A stretch of DNA of 64,000 nucleotides from Ochrobactrum sp. BTU1 (GCA_018798825.1 CP076355.1:271001-335000); one strand, 5' to 3'. Shown: positions 9,452 through 19,083, counted from the first letter of the stretch. Program-made: numbers and translations. Notes: generated from the letters alone by a model not told the origin.

Positions 9452-10503
9452 TCAGGTTGCATACTAAGCACAGTGTTGACGATGTCTGCCACCGCAGCAC
9501 TGTGTTCAAGCGGCATGATCGGGCTTGAAATCTCGCCGCGTGTCACGGCATCGCGCACGGCTTGCGCCTGAAACTGCAATCCGTTTCCAGCAAAAGCGTG
9601 GTGTTCAACCGTTCTGCCGGGCAAAGGCAGGCGGTTCAAAACCTTGCCAATCAACCCACCCGGTCCTTTCGGACCAAGGGCTGAATTCAGCACATTCGGG
9701 GAAAAAATCGCCAGACGCTGTGCTTTCAGAAACGGTGCGTGAATGAGGATCGCGCCGTTTGTACCTTCAATCAGCATCTGGTTCTGACCATCCCGATCAA
9801 AGCCGCATGAGAGCTCAGCTGTGGCATTTGCATATGTCAGCGTGATTTCCGTTCGCATGTCGACGCCGCTTTTGGCCTTGGTCCAACGTCCGCTAACAGC
9901 GTCGGGCAGGCCGAGAAAACTCAGCGCAAGCGAAACCGGATAGACGCCTAGATCGAAGGCGGCACCGCCGCCAAGTGCCGGATTGAAAAACCGGCTTTGC
10001 GGATCTTCCGCACGGAAATAGGAGAGGTCCGCTTCGATACGCTTTACCGTCCCGATGCGACCGCTTTTGATATGCTCACGGGTGGCATGAATCGCCGGAA
10101 GGAACCGGCTCCACATCGCTTCCATGGCAAAGACATTATGCGCGCGGCTCGCGGAAGCAATCTGATTGGCGCCGTCTGCATCGAGCGTTACCGGCTTTTC
10201 CGTTAGACAGGCTTTGCCTGCGGCGATTGCCTGTAATGTTTGCTGCACATGCATTGCACTGGGTGTGGCAATGTAAACGGCGTCAATTTCAGCGGTGTTG
10301 AGAAAAGCTGCCGGATCATCAAAAGCTTTGTCCGCGCCGATGCGGGTTTTGAAGCTTGTCGCACTCTCCATCGAGCGCGAACAGACCGCAGTCACGCGCA
10401 TGTCGCCGCTTGTCTGAATGTCGGCTGCAAAGGCGCTGGCAATCGTGCCTGTACCCCAGATGCCCCAGCGAAAATCCTTGCCGTCGCGCTGCTTACTCGT
10501 CAT
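9448..10503 (-). CDS. Gfo/Idh/MocA-family oxidoreductase (second copy)
   Basis: The Rossmann motif is WGIWGTGTIASAFAADI and the catalytic signature is TEKPVTLDA. The frame opens at 10545, but the second Met (MTSKQRDGKDF) at 10503 has an excellent purine-rich ribosome site (AAGGGGGGTGG) just upstream, so I use it, giving 351 residues. It resembles the dimeric dihydrodiol/xylose dehydrogenase branch more than its convergent neighbour does. The substrate is unknown. The coding end overlaps the neighbour's stop by four bases on the opposite strand. Confidence 0.87.
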   Translation of the reverse strand: MTSKQRDGKDFRWGIWGTGTIASAFAADIQTSGDMRVTAVCSRSMESATSFKTRIGADKAFDDPAAFLNTAEIDAVYIATPSAMHVQQTLQAIAAGKACLTEKPVTLDADGANQIASASRAHNVFAMEAMWSRFLPAIHATREHIKSGRIGTVKRIEADLSYFRAEDPQSRFFNPALGGGAAFDLGVYPVSLALSFLGLPDAVSGRWTKAKSGVDMRTEITLTYANATAELSCGFDRDGQNQMLIEGTNGAILIHAPFLKAQRLAIFSPNVLNSALGPKGPGGLIGKVLNRLPLPGRTVEHHAFAGNGLQFQAQAVRDAVTRGEISSPIMPLEHSAAVADIVNTVLSMQPD

Positions 10504-10624
10504 GGTTTTACCGCCACCCCCCTTCGCGATACCCTTGTCATCCATCTGTTGTATATCGCATGATATGCGGGATTACGACCGGCTTTGCCTGCCGCGTCCT
10601 TCTTCATGCGATCAAGGTAAAAAT

Positions 10625-11167
10625 ATGGGTGGAATTGTTGTAGCCGTTGCGCGCGACGCCGAGCATCGTTTCTCGAAACAGCTGGTTTCAGAGATAAGCA
10701 TTGTTGCAGGTCAGGGCGTTGAAGGCGACGCGCATAAGGGTGTTACCGTCAAACATCGTTCGCGCGTAAAGGTCGATCCGACTCAGCCGAACTTGCGTCA
10801 GGTCCATCTTATTCAGGCGGAGCTTTTCGATGAGCTCACCGAGAAGGGCTTTGACATTGCGCCCGCGCAGCTTGGTGAAAACATCACCACGCGCGGGATT
10901 GACCTGCTCGCACTGCCCAAGTCGGCCATCCTCAAAATCGGGTCCGATGTTGTTCTTGAACTCACCGGCCTGCGCAATCCATGTTCGCAGATTGAAAGCT
11001 TTGAAAAGGGGCTTCTTGGTGCTGTCCTCGATAAAACGGAAGACGGCGAACTGGTGCGTAAAGCAGGCGTCATGTCGATCGTTATTGCGGGCGGAAATGT
11101 GCAGGCTGGTGATAATATCGAGATTGAACTGCCACCGCTGCCACATGTGAAACTGGAGCGTGTCTGA
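10625..11167 (+). CDS. MOSC-domain protein
   Basis: A 180-residue MOSC domain: MGGIVVAVARDAEHRFSKQ, then VEGDAHKG, a GENITTRGIDL strand, and LRNPCSQIE with the conserved cysteine thought to carry sulfur. The family relates to the molybdenum-cofactor sulfurase C-terminal domain and to YiiM-type proteins. A longer frame from 10418 runs through the promoter and overlaps the divergent oxidoreductase, so it is not the start. It stands alone between divergent and unrelated genes. The sulfur acceptor is unknown. Confidence 0.88.
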   Translation: MGGIVVAVARDAEHRFSKQLVSEISIVAGQGVEGDAHKGVTVKHRSRVKVDPTQPNLRQVHLIQAELFDELTEKGFDIAPAQLGENITTRGIDLLALPKSAILKIGSDVVLELTGLRNPCSQIESFEKGLLGAVLDKTEDGELVRKAGVMSIVIAGGNVQAGDNIEIELPPLPHVKLERV

Positions 11168-11361
11168 GGATTTAAATCGGTTAGTATTCTGGAAAAAGGC
11201 CTATCAAATTTGTGTCATATGCCCTAGATCATCCCACAATAGGATACAGACTGTACGCGCTGGCGCTAAATACTGCGACAGCAGCAGCTAAGACAGTCCA
11301 GTCTGTCGGCTCTCTATTTCTGTATGACAAGCCAGTTGGCTGTGTTTCAAAAGGGCAAAAA

Positions 11362-12774
11362 ATGGAAAAAGCAGATATCGGAATGGTCGGCCTCGGCGTT
11401 ATGGGTTCGAACCTTGCGCTGAACATCGCCGAGAAGGGCTACACGGTAGCCGTCTATGACCGCGACGAGCCCGTGCTGCAGGCATTCATCGAAAAAGCTG
11501 GCGCGTTGCGTGACAAGATTATCCCTTGCTCAACTTTTGAAGAGCTGGCTGACAGTATCCGCAAGCCACGTCCAATCATCTTCTTGATCAAGGCTGGCGC
11601 ACCAGTTGACGCCGAAACTACCCGCCTCAAGGCTTATCTTGAGCAGGGCGACATCATGATCGATGCAGGCAACTCCGACTATCGCGACACCATGCGTCGT
11701 CTAAAGGCGCTCGGCCCGAATGATCCTACATTCGTTGGCATGGGTGTATCGGGTGGCGCAGAAGGTGCCCGCAACGGACCATCGATGATGGTTGGCGGCA
11801 CGCAGGAAGCCTATGATCGCATCGCGCCAATTCTTTTGGCTGCCGCTGCAAAATATAAGGGCGAGCCTTGCTGTGCGCTAGTTGGCCCGGATGGTGCAGG
11901 CCATTTCGTCAAGACAATTCACAACGGTATCGAATATGCTGATATGCAGATGATCGCCGAAATATACGGCATACTGCGTGATGGACTCGGCCTTTCGGCG
12001 CCAGCAATCGGTGATGTATTCGAAAAGTGGAACGCCGGCCCACTTAATTCTTACCTCATTGAAATCACTGCAAAAGTTCTGAAAGCAACTGACCCTGAAA
12101 CCGGCAAGGCGATGGTCGATATGATCCTCGATCAAGCTGGACAGAAGGGCACTGGCCGTTGGTCGGCGATTGAAGCACAGATGCTCGGCGTTCCTGCAAC
12201 CGGCATTGAAGCAGCCGTTGACGCACGCTCGATTTCGTCGCTGAAAGCTGAGCGTGAGGCCGCTGAAAAGGCCTATAAGCCTGCACCACGCACGCTTGAT
12301 ATTGCTGATCAGGCGCAGTTCCTTGCTGATCTTGAGCAGGGTCTGCTGGCTGGCAAGATCGTTGCCTATGCACAAGGTTTTGCAGTTCTGGCGGCCGCAT
12401 CCAAGGAGCACGGCTGGAACATCCCGCTTGCAACCACCGCCCGCATCTGGCGCGAAGGCTGCATCATCCGTTCGCTGTTCCTCGACGATATTGCGCAGGC
12501 TTTTGAAGGTCAGGAAATCGAGAACCTCCTGTTGGTTCCTGCCTTTGTTGAACGCATGGGCAAGGCATCGAAGGGTCTTCGCAAGATCGTTGCACAGGCA
12601 GCACTTGCAGGTCTGCCGCTTCCGGCAATTGGTTCGGCATTGAGCTACTTCGACAGCTTTACGCAGTCGCAGGGTACGGCCAATGTGATTCAGGGCCAGC
12701 GCGATTTCTTCGGTTCGCACGGCTTCAAGCGCATTGACAAGGACGGTGACTTCCATGGTCCATGGGTCAACTAA
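11362..12774 (+). CDS. gnd: 6-phosphogluconate dehydrogenase, decarboxylating
   Basis: A 470-residue enzyme of the oxidative pentose phosphate pathway, turning 6-phosphogluconate into ribulose 5-phosphate, CO2 and NADPH. Visible motifs are GLGVMGSNLALN (NADP binding), GVSGGAEGARNGPSMM and KTIHNGIEYADMQMIAE (active-site Lys and substrate loop). The long form of about 470 residues fits the dimeric type. The frame extends to 11212, but the first 50 codons are not part of the family; ATG 11362 follows AAAAGGGCAAAA. It has its own promoter region and a strong terminator. Confidence 0.97.
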   Translation: MEKADIGMVGLGVMGSNLALNIAEKGYTVAVYDRDEPVLQAFIEKAGALRDKIIPCSTFEELADSIRKPRPIIFLIKAGAPVDAETTRLKAYLEQGDIMIDAGNSDYRDTMRRLKALGPNDPTFVGMGVSGGAEGARNGPSMMVGGTQEAYDRIAPILLAAAAKYKGEPCCALVGPDGAGHFVKTIHNGIEYADMQMIAEIYGILRDGLGLSAPAIGDVFEKWNAGPLNSYLIEITAKVLKATDPETGKAMVDMILDQAGQKGTGRWSAIEAQMLGVPATGIEAAVDARSISSLKAEREAAEKAYKPAPRTLDIADQAQFLADLEQGLLAGKIVAYAQGFAVLAAASKEHGWNIPLATTARIWREGCIIRSLFLDDIAQAFEGQEIENLLLVPAFVERMGKASKGLRKIVAQAALAGLPLPAIGSALSYFDSFTQSQGTANVIQGQRDFFGSHGFKRIDKDGDFHGPWVN

Positions 12775-12861
12775 GCGCTTAAAGAGAGCTTAAAGTTATG
12801 GCCCTGAATGACCAAAAACGCTGAAGTGCCATTATTCTCTTGCCTTGAATACAAGGTTCAC

Positions 12862-12890
12862 AAAAAAGCCGCCCTTTTGGGCGGCTTTTT
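12862..12890. terminator. Bidirectional terminator after gnd
   Basis: An inverted repeat AAAAAGCCGCCC / GGGCGGCTTTTT with a short loop, A-rich on the left and T-rich on the right. It sits between the convergent ends of gnd and the ABC transporter operon and should serve both. Confidence 0.92.
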
Positions 12891-12906
12891 TCTCAGCTTA
12901 TATAGC

Positions 12907-13968
12907 TTAATCTGCTAGAACGAGCAGATCGTGCGATGCAAAATGTACTGTCACTTTATCACCGCGCTGTGGTGGTGGCTGGGTGGGATCATTAAATGTG
13001 TCGAAGGACAACTGGTTCTTGCCAAGTGCCACACGCGTACGAATAACCGAACCGAGGAAGTGCACATCTTCGATGGTCGCATCAAGTGATGTGTCGTGGC
13101 TTTTGCGTGCTTCCATACTGACCGCCTCCGGACGTAGCGCGAGTGTGATCGCCTTGCCTTTCTGGTGATGGCTGAGTTCTTCATTTACCTTGATAGTGCG
13201 ACCGTCAAGGTCGATGCTGTTCTGGCCTGGTTCGGCGACCGATGCCTCCAGCATGTTAAGCGTGCCGACAAAGGAAGCAACGAAACGAGATGCAGGGCGA
13301 TTATAAATATCGAATGGTGTGCCGATCTGATCAGCACGGCCTTCATGCATGACGACGATACGATCAGATATCGAAAGCGCTTCTTCCTGATCATGTGTTA
13401 CGAACACCGTGGTAATTCCCAATTTCTGCTGGATCGCACGGATTTCTTGACGGAGCGAGATACGGATCTTTGCATCGAGTGCTGAAAGCGGTTCATCAAG
13501 CAGAAGTACCTGCGGCTTGGTTGCAAGCGCACGTGCCAAGGCCACACGCTGCTGCTGGCCGCCGGACATCTGATAAGGATAACGATCGGCAAGATGCTCG
13601 AGCTTTATGAGGCTGAGCATTTCCTTGACCGTCGCCTCGATTTCAGCCTTCGACTTGCCTGAAACACGCAGGCCGAATGCCACGTTCTGGGCAACGGTCA
13701 TGTTTGGAAACAGCGCATAGGCCTGAAAGACCATACCGATATTGCGCTGGTTTGGCTTGAGATCAACAACATCTTTGCCGTCAATTTCGATTGCGCCCTG
13801 ATCCGCACTCTCAAACCCTGCGATCATACGCAGAACAGTGGTCTTGCCGCATCCCGATGGGCCGAGGAAGGAAACGAATTCTCCCTTTTCGACAGCGAGA
13901 TTGAAATCGTGGACGACAGTGGTTGCGCCGAAGCTCTTTTTCAGGTGCTTGAGATTAAGAAAAGCCAT
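12907..13968 (-). CDS. ABC importer ATP-binding protein (Fbp/Pot type, TOBE domain)
   Basis: About 353 residues from MAFLNLKHLKKSFG. It has Walker A GPSGCGKTT, the Q-loop MVFQAYALF, the signature MSGGQQQRVALARAL, Walker B LLLDEPLSALD and the switch VTHDQEEAL, then a C-terminal TOBE-like regulatory domain. The track Met at 14040 lies inside the permease gene; ATG 13968 sits five bases after the permease stop. It is the last gene of a four-gene importer operon. Such ATPases serve iron(III), spermidine/putrescine, 2-aminoethylphosphonate or thiamine transporters, so the substrate stays open. Confidence 0.9.
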   Translation of the reverse strand: MAFLNLKHLKKSFGATTVVHDFNLAVEKGEFVSFLGPSGCGKTTVLRMIAGFESADQGAIEIDGKDVVDLKPNQRNIGMVFQAYALFPNMTVAQNVAFGLRVSGKSKAEIEATVKEMLSLIKLEHLADRYPYQMSGGQQQRVALARALATKPQVLLLDEPLSALDAKIRISLRQEIRAIQQKLGITTVFVTHDQEEALSISDRIVVMHEGRADQIGTPFDIYNRPASRFVASFVGTLNMLEASVAEPGQNSIDLDGRTIKVNEELSHHQKGKAITLALRPEAVSMEARKSHDTSLDATIEDVHFLGSVIRTRVALGKNQLSFDTFNDPTQPPPQRGDKVTVHFASHDLLVLAD

Positions 13969-13973
13969 GAATG

Positions 13974-14774
13974 TTACCCGGCGGTTGTCTTGAATTTGTT
14001 GAGGCGCGAAACGAGCTGCAACATAATAATGCTGAGCCAAGTGATACCGAAGGAGATAATCGCCAGCGCGGATGGTTCATAAGCGCGATTTGCGCCGACG
14101 AGCTGAAGATAAGGACCAAAGGCAGGACGGTTGAGCAAGGATGCCAGCGTGAACTCACCGATGACGATAGCAAAAGTGATGAATGCACCACTCATGACAC
14201 CCGAGATAACATTTGGAAAAATGACCTTGAACATGATCCGACCCCAGCCAGCGCCAAGGCTCTGGGCTGCTTCGGTCAGTGTGCGAACATCAATTGTGCG
14301 CATGGCAGTGTCGACTGCGCGATACATGTAGGGCAGGGCCAGCGTTACGTAACCAAACATCAGCAACAGATCTGTTGCGCGCGTGGATGAGGTAAATGGC
14401 AGCCAAGACGAAGAGTTATAGATGCGCAGATAGCCGAACACGATGACAATTGCCGGAATGACGAGCGGCATCAGTGTGATGAACTCGATCAATGGACGCA
14501 GATGCGGCAGACGCAGACGAACCCAATAAGCAGTTGGCACAACAAGCAGCACACCAAAAATGATCGTGAGAATACCAAGCAGGATTGAATAGCCGAAAGT
14601 TGCCTGGAAATTAGGATCGCTGAAAACCACGCGATAGGCATCGAAGGAATATTCGCCACGACGCATGCGCAGCGAAAATTCAAAGGTCCCGATCAGCGGA
14701 ACGAGGAAGTAGATTGCTCCAATGAGGAAGGCAATCCACGCACCGATCTTTTGGAGATTGAACCCCTTTTTCAT
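13974..14774 (-). CDS. ABC importer permease (second)
   Basis: About 266 residues with six predicted membrane segments. The cytoplasmic EAA-type loop (LTEAAQSLGAGWGRIMFKVIFPNV) docks to the ATPase. I place the start at ATG 14774 (MKKGFNLQKIG), which overlaps the stop of the first permease by four bases (ATGA). The upstream Met at 14807 would overlap far more. It pairs with the other permease and, through the ATPase, imports the ligand of the solute-binding protein encoded upstream. Confidence 0.88.
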   Translation of the reverse strand: MKKGFNLQKIGAWIAFLIGAIYFLVPLIGTFEFSLRMRRGEYSFDAYRVVFSDPNFQATFGYSILLGILTIIFGVLLVVPTAYWVRLRLPHLRPLIEFITLMPLVIPAIVIVFGYLRIYNSSSWLPFTSSTRATDLLLMFGYVTLALPYMYRAVDTAMRTIDVRTLTEAAQSLGAGWGRIMFKVIFPNVISGVMSGAFITFAIVIGEFTLASLLNRPAFGPYLQLVGANRAYEPSALAIISFGITWLSIIMLQLVSRLNKFKTTAG

Positions 14775-15664
14775 CGCTGCCACCTTTCGGCACGCATACG
14801 CAGCCAAATGTAAAGCAGGTTCGAAAGACCGGTGATAACGATCATGCCGAGAGCCAACGCGTAGCCCAGATTCTGGTTATGCAGAACGTCGCCTCTGATT
14901 TGTGCATAGAGCAGGATCGGAACGATGTTGAGCGACGAGCCGGTGAGCGCGTAGGCTGTTGCAATTGCACCAAAGGCGTTTGCGAACAGAAGCAACGTCG
15001 TACCGAGCAGGCTTGGCCAGAGAATCGGAAACGCAACCATGCGCCAATATTGAAGATTGGTCGCGCCCAGGATCGAAGAGGCTTCACGCCATTCTTTCTT
15101 CAGGCCGTCCAGAGCGGGCGTCAGAATGAGCACCATCAGCGGAATCTGGAAGAACAGATAGGTGATGGTCAGACCGAAAAAGCTTAGAAGGTTGAAGCCG
15201 GTCGAGTACAGATTGAAACCGAACCACTCACGCAACAGGATTGTTACGAAGCCGGTACGGCCAAGGGTTGCGAGGAACGCGAAGGCCAGCGGAACGCCAG
15301 CGAAATTCGATGCAACGCCCGAGAAGGTCAGAACTGTTGGGCGCAGCCAGCGTGGCAGATTGCCAAGCACCACAGCCCAGGCCAGAAAGAAGCCGATCAA
15401 TGCGCCACCGAGCGCTGATGCGAGGCTTACTTTGATCGAAATCCAGTAGGCACTCATAATCTGAGGCTGGAAGAGATCATAGACATTCTGAAGCGTGAAA
15501 TTGCCATCGGGGTCCTGAAACGCACCGATGATGAGATACATTGTCGGCCAAAGCAGGAACAGAATGGCAAACAAGAAGAAAGGCGCGACGCCAATCCACG
15601 ATAGCGGCAACTGACGCTTTCGCACCCCGCTGACCGGTGCGGTTGTTTCGGCTGATGAACTCAT
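14771..15664 (-). CDS. ABC importer permease (first)
   Basis: A 297-residue inner-membrane protein with a basic N-terminus, six membrane segments and an EAA-like loop (KEWREASSILGATNLQYWRMVAFPIL). It forms the heterodimeric channel with the following permease, to which it is coupled by a four-base overlap. A 230-bp gap with repeats and a perfect hairpin separates it from the solute-binding gene upstream, which probably allows more of the binding protein than of the channel. Confidence 0.88.
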   Translation of the reverse strand: MSSSAETTAPVSGVRKRQLPLSWIGVAPFFLFAILFLLWPTMYLIIGAFQDPDGNFTLQNVYDLFQPQIMSAYWISIKVSLASALGGALIGFFLAWAVVLGNLPRWLRPTVLTFSGVASNFAGVPLAFAFLATLGRTGFVTILLREWFGFNLYSTGFNLLSFFGLTITYLFFQIPLMVLILTPALDGLKKEWREASSILGATNLQYWRMVAFPILWPSLLGTTLLLFANAFGAIATAYALTGSSLNIVPILLYAQIRGDVLHNQNLGYALALGMIVITGLSNLLYIWLRMRAERWQR

Positions 15665-15680
15665 GCGTTCTTTCTTTAAG

Positions 15681-15725
15681 GCATAATCCCGAAGAGCGGT
15701 TCGCTTTTTCGGATGTGATTATGCG
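15681..15725 (-). repeat. Short intergenic repeat (palindromic REP-like unit)
   Basis: An imperfect palindrome: GCATAATCCCGAA at its left and TTCGGATGTGATTATGC at its right. The TCCGAAAA / TTTTCGGA core resembles the elements at 23860-23907 and 33416-33492. It lies just upstream of the first permease gene. Confidence 0.55.
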
Positions 15726-15800
15726 TGAAGTAAAGAGACAATGATCTCTTTCGGTCCAGATTCAATACAGTGTTTGCCGGATCTAAAAGTTCAGGAAGCA

Positions 15801-15828
15801 ATGCGACGACCATTTCTGGTCGTCGCAT
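15801..15828 (-). other. Perfect intercistronic hairpin between binding-protein and permease genes
   Basis: ATGCGACGACCA (15801-15812) pairs exactly with TGGTCGTCGCAT (15817-15828) around a TTTC loop. No T-run follows in the direction of transcription. It therefore looks more like an mRNA-stabilising or attenuating hairpin behind the solute-binding gene than a full terminator. Confidence 0.75.
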
Positions 15829-15894
15829 GCCATAACAGGGTGAGTTAAAGCGATTTTTGTGCGTCCAAGAGGGCGTACAGCGCTCTAAATCCTC

Positions 15895-16998
15895 TTACTG
15901 AACGTTTGCGCCAACAACGCTGTCCCAGTTCTTGGTGATTTCTGCCTGAGCGGCCTCAATCTGTTCAAGAGTTGGGAAGATAGCCTTTTCATAGGCTTCT
16001 GCAGGTGGAAGCTTGTCGAGCAGTTCCTGTGGGATCTTGCCAGCCTTCGCCATTGCATTGAAGCGGATCGGGTGGCAGTAGCCCTTCAGATAGCCAAGCT
16101 GACCTTCGTCGGAATACAGGTGCTCCATCCACAGCTTTGCAGCGTTTGGATGCGGCGCGTAAGCGCTGATCGCCTGAACGTAAACGCCAGCAACAACGCC
16201 CGATTTTGGAATTACGGTTTCGATTTCCGGGTTGCCCTTCAGGGTATCACGGTCTGCGAGAGCGTTATAATCCCAACGAATAACGATTGGGGTCGATCCC
16301 TGTGCCAGCGAAGCAGCCTTGCCGATGACTGGTACGAAGTTGCCGTTGGCGTTAAGTTCCTTGTAGAATTCAAGACCCTTCTTGCCAGCTTCGGCACCAG
16401 GTTCCGCGCCGCGCGCGATGCCTGCAGCGTGAACCCCCAGGATTGCCTGTGCGGAAACGCGTGGATCACCAGCGAGAGCAACCGAGTTTGCGTAATCGCT
16501 CTTGAGCAGGTCTTCCCAATCCTGTGGGACGTCTTTAACGATGTCTTTGTTCACTTCGAAACCAAGAACGCCGTAATAGTCGCCGTACCAGTAACCTTCA
16601 GGGTCCTTGGCGCTGTCTGGAATTTCGTCCCAGGTTGCGACCTTGTAAGGCTGGATCAGGCCGTCTTTCTTGGCGGTGGTGCCGAAAGCAAAGCCAACGT
16701 CGATCACGTCAGGAGCCTGTGGGCCCTTGTTATCCTTGTTTGCCTTGATAGCTTCAATTTCGTCGCCCGAACCAGCATCAGGGTTCAGTTCGTTGACCTT
16801 AAGGCCATACTTGTCTTTGAAGCTTTTGATGATTTCGCCGTAGCCACACCAGTCGTGCGGTAGCGCGATTGTGGTCAGTTCGCCTTCGGCCTTTGCCGCA
16901 GCGATGAGCTCAGCTGATGGTTCAGCAGCAGCAATAGAAACCCCGCCAACAGCGATTGCAGTCGATAGCGACAGCAGGCGCGCAGTAAATCCAAGCAT
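15895..16998 (-). CDS. ABC importer periplasmic solute-binding protein
   Basis: A 367-residue protein with a signal peptide (about residues 1-25, cleavage near AAAEPS). It has a two-lobed binding-protein layout like the PotD/FbpA/aminoethylphosphonate group, e.g. GELTTIALPHDWCGYGEIIKSFKDKYG and VIDVGFAFGTTAKKDGL. ATG 16998 has a good ribosome site (GGGGAG). It is first in the importer operon. The ligand cannot be fixed: I see no obvious iron-binding tyrosine pair and do not assign a metal. Confidence 0.88.
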   Translation of the reverse strand: MLGFTARLLSLSTAIAVGGVSIAAAEPSAELIAAAKAEGELTTIALPHDWCGYGEIIKSFKDKYGLKVNELNPDAGSGDEIEAIKANKDNKGPQAPDVIDVGFAFGTTAKKDGLIQPYKVATWDEIPDSAKDPEGYWYGDYYGVLGFEVNKDIVKDVPQDWEDLLKSDYANSVALAGDPRVSAQAILGVHAAGIARGAEPGAEAGKKGLEFYKELNANGNFVPVIGKAASLAQGSTPIVIRWDYNALADRDTLKGNPEIETVIPKSGVVAGVYVQAISAYAPHPNAAKLWMEHLYSDEGQLGYLKGYCHPIRFNAMAKAGKIPQELLDKLPPAEAYEKAIFPTLEQIEAAQAEITKNWDSVVGANVQ

Positions 16999-17359
16999 TG
17001 TTTGACTCCCCTGTTAAAGTCGGGCGAACGCTCCCGGTCGATTCCAGTGTTCGCGCACTCCCGATAGCCGTCCTAGATGACGGTTGGATGACAGTTTGCT
17101 CAATGTCACAAAATGTCAACGGCGGAAAGTGAAACACGTTTTCAGGGACTTAGCAATTGATCCAAAGGAGTTAACTGCATTTTTATGACAATAAATATGA
17201 CAAAGGTTTCGTCACTGTCACAATTTAAAAAGACGCTTTTCCTAAAGCGACAGGAGTTTGTCTGCGCGCGGCATGGAGTGCGCAGCGCACTTTCAAACGA
17301 AAAATTTTGAAATACTTGCGAAGCGGTTTCGGTTTCGTATGAAATCAAATCTGGATTAT
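16999..17359. promoter_or_regulatory. 361-bp gap: leader and probable promoter of the importer operon
   Basis: No supported gene. Reading leftward there is a TTGACA hexamer (complement of 17112-17117) that could be a -35 box, though no good -10 follows at standard spacing. A hairpin is possible in the leader (GCGAACGCT 17024-17032 with AGTGTTCGC 17046-17054, one G-U pair). TGTCA-type 5-mers recur at 17104-17118 and near 17188-17219. A 92-codon frame here overlaps the efflux gene and has no ribosome site, so I do not call it. Confidence 0.4.
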
Positions 17360-18940
17360 TTAGTGACCGCCGCCGCCACCTCCAGCTGCTTGCTTTGGCT
17401 TGCGTAACATCACGGCACAAGCTGCGAGCGTGCAGAACATCATCGTGAGTATGAAGAATACGTCGATAAAGGACATGAGCGTTGCCTGCTGGCGCACCAT
17501 GCCCGACATTTTGGAAATGGCGATTGTCGCGCCATCCAGGCCGGCTGAATTATACTTAGCAGTCAGGTTTGCCAACATCTGCTCAGCCTCGGCATTGCCC
17601 CAGCGCACATGTTCAGCCAAACGCTCATAGTGCATATCGCTGCGACGGGTGAGAATGGTGTTGATGACGGCCAGACCAACAGCACCACCGAGATTTCGGG
17701 TCAGGTTGAAAAGACCGGAAGCGTTTTTCAGCAGCGCAGGCGGCAAGGTGCCGAGCGCCAGATTGTTGATCGGCACCATGCAAAGCATCAGCGAACAGCC
17801 GCGCAGGATCTGCGGCAGCAGAAGCTCATAGAAATCCCAGTCAGCAGTCAGCCCTGTGACCATCCATGTTCCCGCGGCAAAGCCAAGGAAGCCGATCATC
17901 ATCATCAGGCGAGGGTCCATGCGCGTCGACAGGAATCCTGCTAGCGGTGCAGTAAAGAACATGGCAAGGCCGCTGACAAACAGCGCTTCCCCGATCATCA
18001 GGGCGTCGTAACCCCGGATGCTACTGAGAAAGAGGGGATAAAGATAAGTGAGGCCATAAAGGCCAACACCCATCACAAACGAGAACAGTGAGCCAAAGGC
18101 AAAGTTGACATTCTTGAAGGCACGTAAGTCCACAATGGGTTCTTCGGCTGTGAACGCTCGGAAGAAGAAGAGAATGCCGCCTATAACCATCACGCCGCTC
18201 AGAATGAAGATCGCTTCATCCTGCAGCCAGTCGTTGCGCGGTCCTTCTTCAAGCACGTATTCCATCGAGCCTAAGAAGGCTGCCATGCCCGCGAGGCCCC
18301 ACCAGTCGAATTTGCTGAGAAGCGAGCTGTCGCCTTCGTCGAAGTCAATGAGGTTCCAAGCTGCGATTGTGACGAGTATGCCTGGTCCGACATTAACAAG
18401 AAACAGCCAGTGCCACGAGAATGCGTGGCTGAGATAGCCGCCAACGGTCGGGCCGATGGTTGGTGCAAGCGTCGCGACAAGGCCGATCATCGGCGATACG
18501 ATGGAGCGCTTTGATGGCGGGAAGATCGTGAATGCGGCTGCAAACACACTCGGGATCATACCGCCGCCGATGAAGCCCTGAATGGCACGATAGACGATCA
18601 TCTGATCGATATTGGTGGCAGTTGCGCAGAGCATGGAGGCAAGCGTGAAGCCAGCGGCGGAAACCGTAAACAGCACGCGGGTGGAGACAAGACGTCCGAG
18701 GAAGCCTGACAGCGGGATCATGATGACCTCCGCAATCAGATAGGAAGTCTGAACCCACGAGATTTCATCGGAACTAGCGCTGAGGCCTGCCTGAATTTCG
18801 GACAGCGATGCAGACACAATCTGGATGTCCAGAATTGCCATGAACATGCCGAACACCATTGCAAGAAAGGCAATTGCCTTCTTGGGATCGATGCGATCTT
18901 CTGCGGGAGCCATAGGCCCCATCGTGGTGTTTGCAGCCAT
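17360..18940 (-). CDS. DHA2 (EmrB/QacA) family MFS multidrug efflux transporter
   Basis: About 526 residues with a 14-segment pattern. The N-terminal motif MFMAILDIQIVSASLSEIQAGLSAS and PLSGFLGRLVSTR are typical of the EmrB branch. I use ATG 18940 (MAANTTMGPM), which has CGGAGTG as ribosome site, rather than the upstream frame start at 19000. The C-terminus ends in a glycine run before a final His. It follows the EmrA-like adaptor by about 140 bp on the same strand and exports toxic compounds with it by proton antiport. Confidence 0.92.
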   Translation of the reverse strand: MAANTTMGPMAPAEDRIDPKKAIAFLAMVFGMFMAILDIQIVSASLSEIQAGLSASSDEISWVQTSYLIAEVIMIPLSGFLGRLVSTRVLFTVSAAGFTLASMLCATATNIDQMIVYRAIQGFIGGGMIPSVFAAAFTIFPPSKRSIVSPMIGLVATLAPTIGPTVGGYLSHAFSWHWLFLVNVGPGILVTIAAWNLIDFDEGDSSLLSKFDWWGLAGMAAFLGSMEYVLEEGPRNDWLQDEAIFILSGVMVIGGILFFFRAFTAEEPIVDLRAFKNVNFAFGSLFSFVMGVGLYGLTYLYPLFLSSIRGYDALMIGEALFVSGLAMFFTAPLAGFLSTRMDPRLMMMIGFLGFAAGTWMVTGLTADWDFYELLLPQILRGCSLMLCMVPINNLALGTLPPALLKNASGLFNLTRNLGGAVGLAVINTILTRRSDMHYERLAEHVRWGNAEAEQMLANLTAKYNSAGLDGATIAISKMSGMVRQQATLMSFIDVFFILTMMFCTLAACAVMLRKPKQAAGGGGGGH

Positions 18941-19083
18941 GAAGGCGCACTCCGAATAGGAAGAGGAACGGCGCGCGAAACTTGTCCGCTGCGCTACCAA
19001 ATTTTTCTAATGAGCCGTTTTCACGCGCATACCGAAAGCTGTTTCCTAAATCCGGATATGCGCTCTGCAAAGTAATCGCTTCT

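Noticed and set aside
10418..10624. Upstream extension of the MOSC frame
   Set aside because: It overlaps the divergent oxidoreductase and precedes the domain. ATG 10625 begins exactly at the MOSC fold.
11878..12756. Minus-strand frame of 292 codons
   Set aside because: Antisense to gnd, Cys- and Arg-rich, with no recognisable domain.
17142..17420. 92-codon frame between the importer and efflux genes
   Set aside because: Overlaps the efflux gene end, has no ribosome site and an implausible composition; treated as intergenic.
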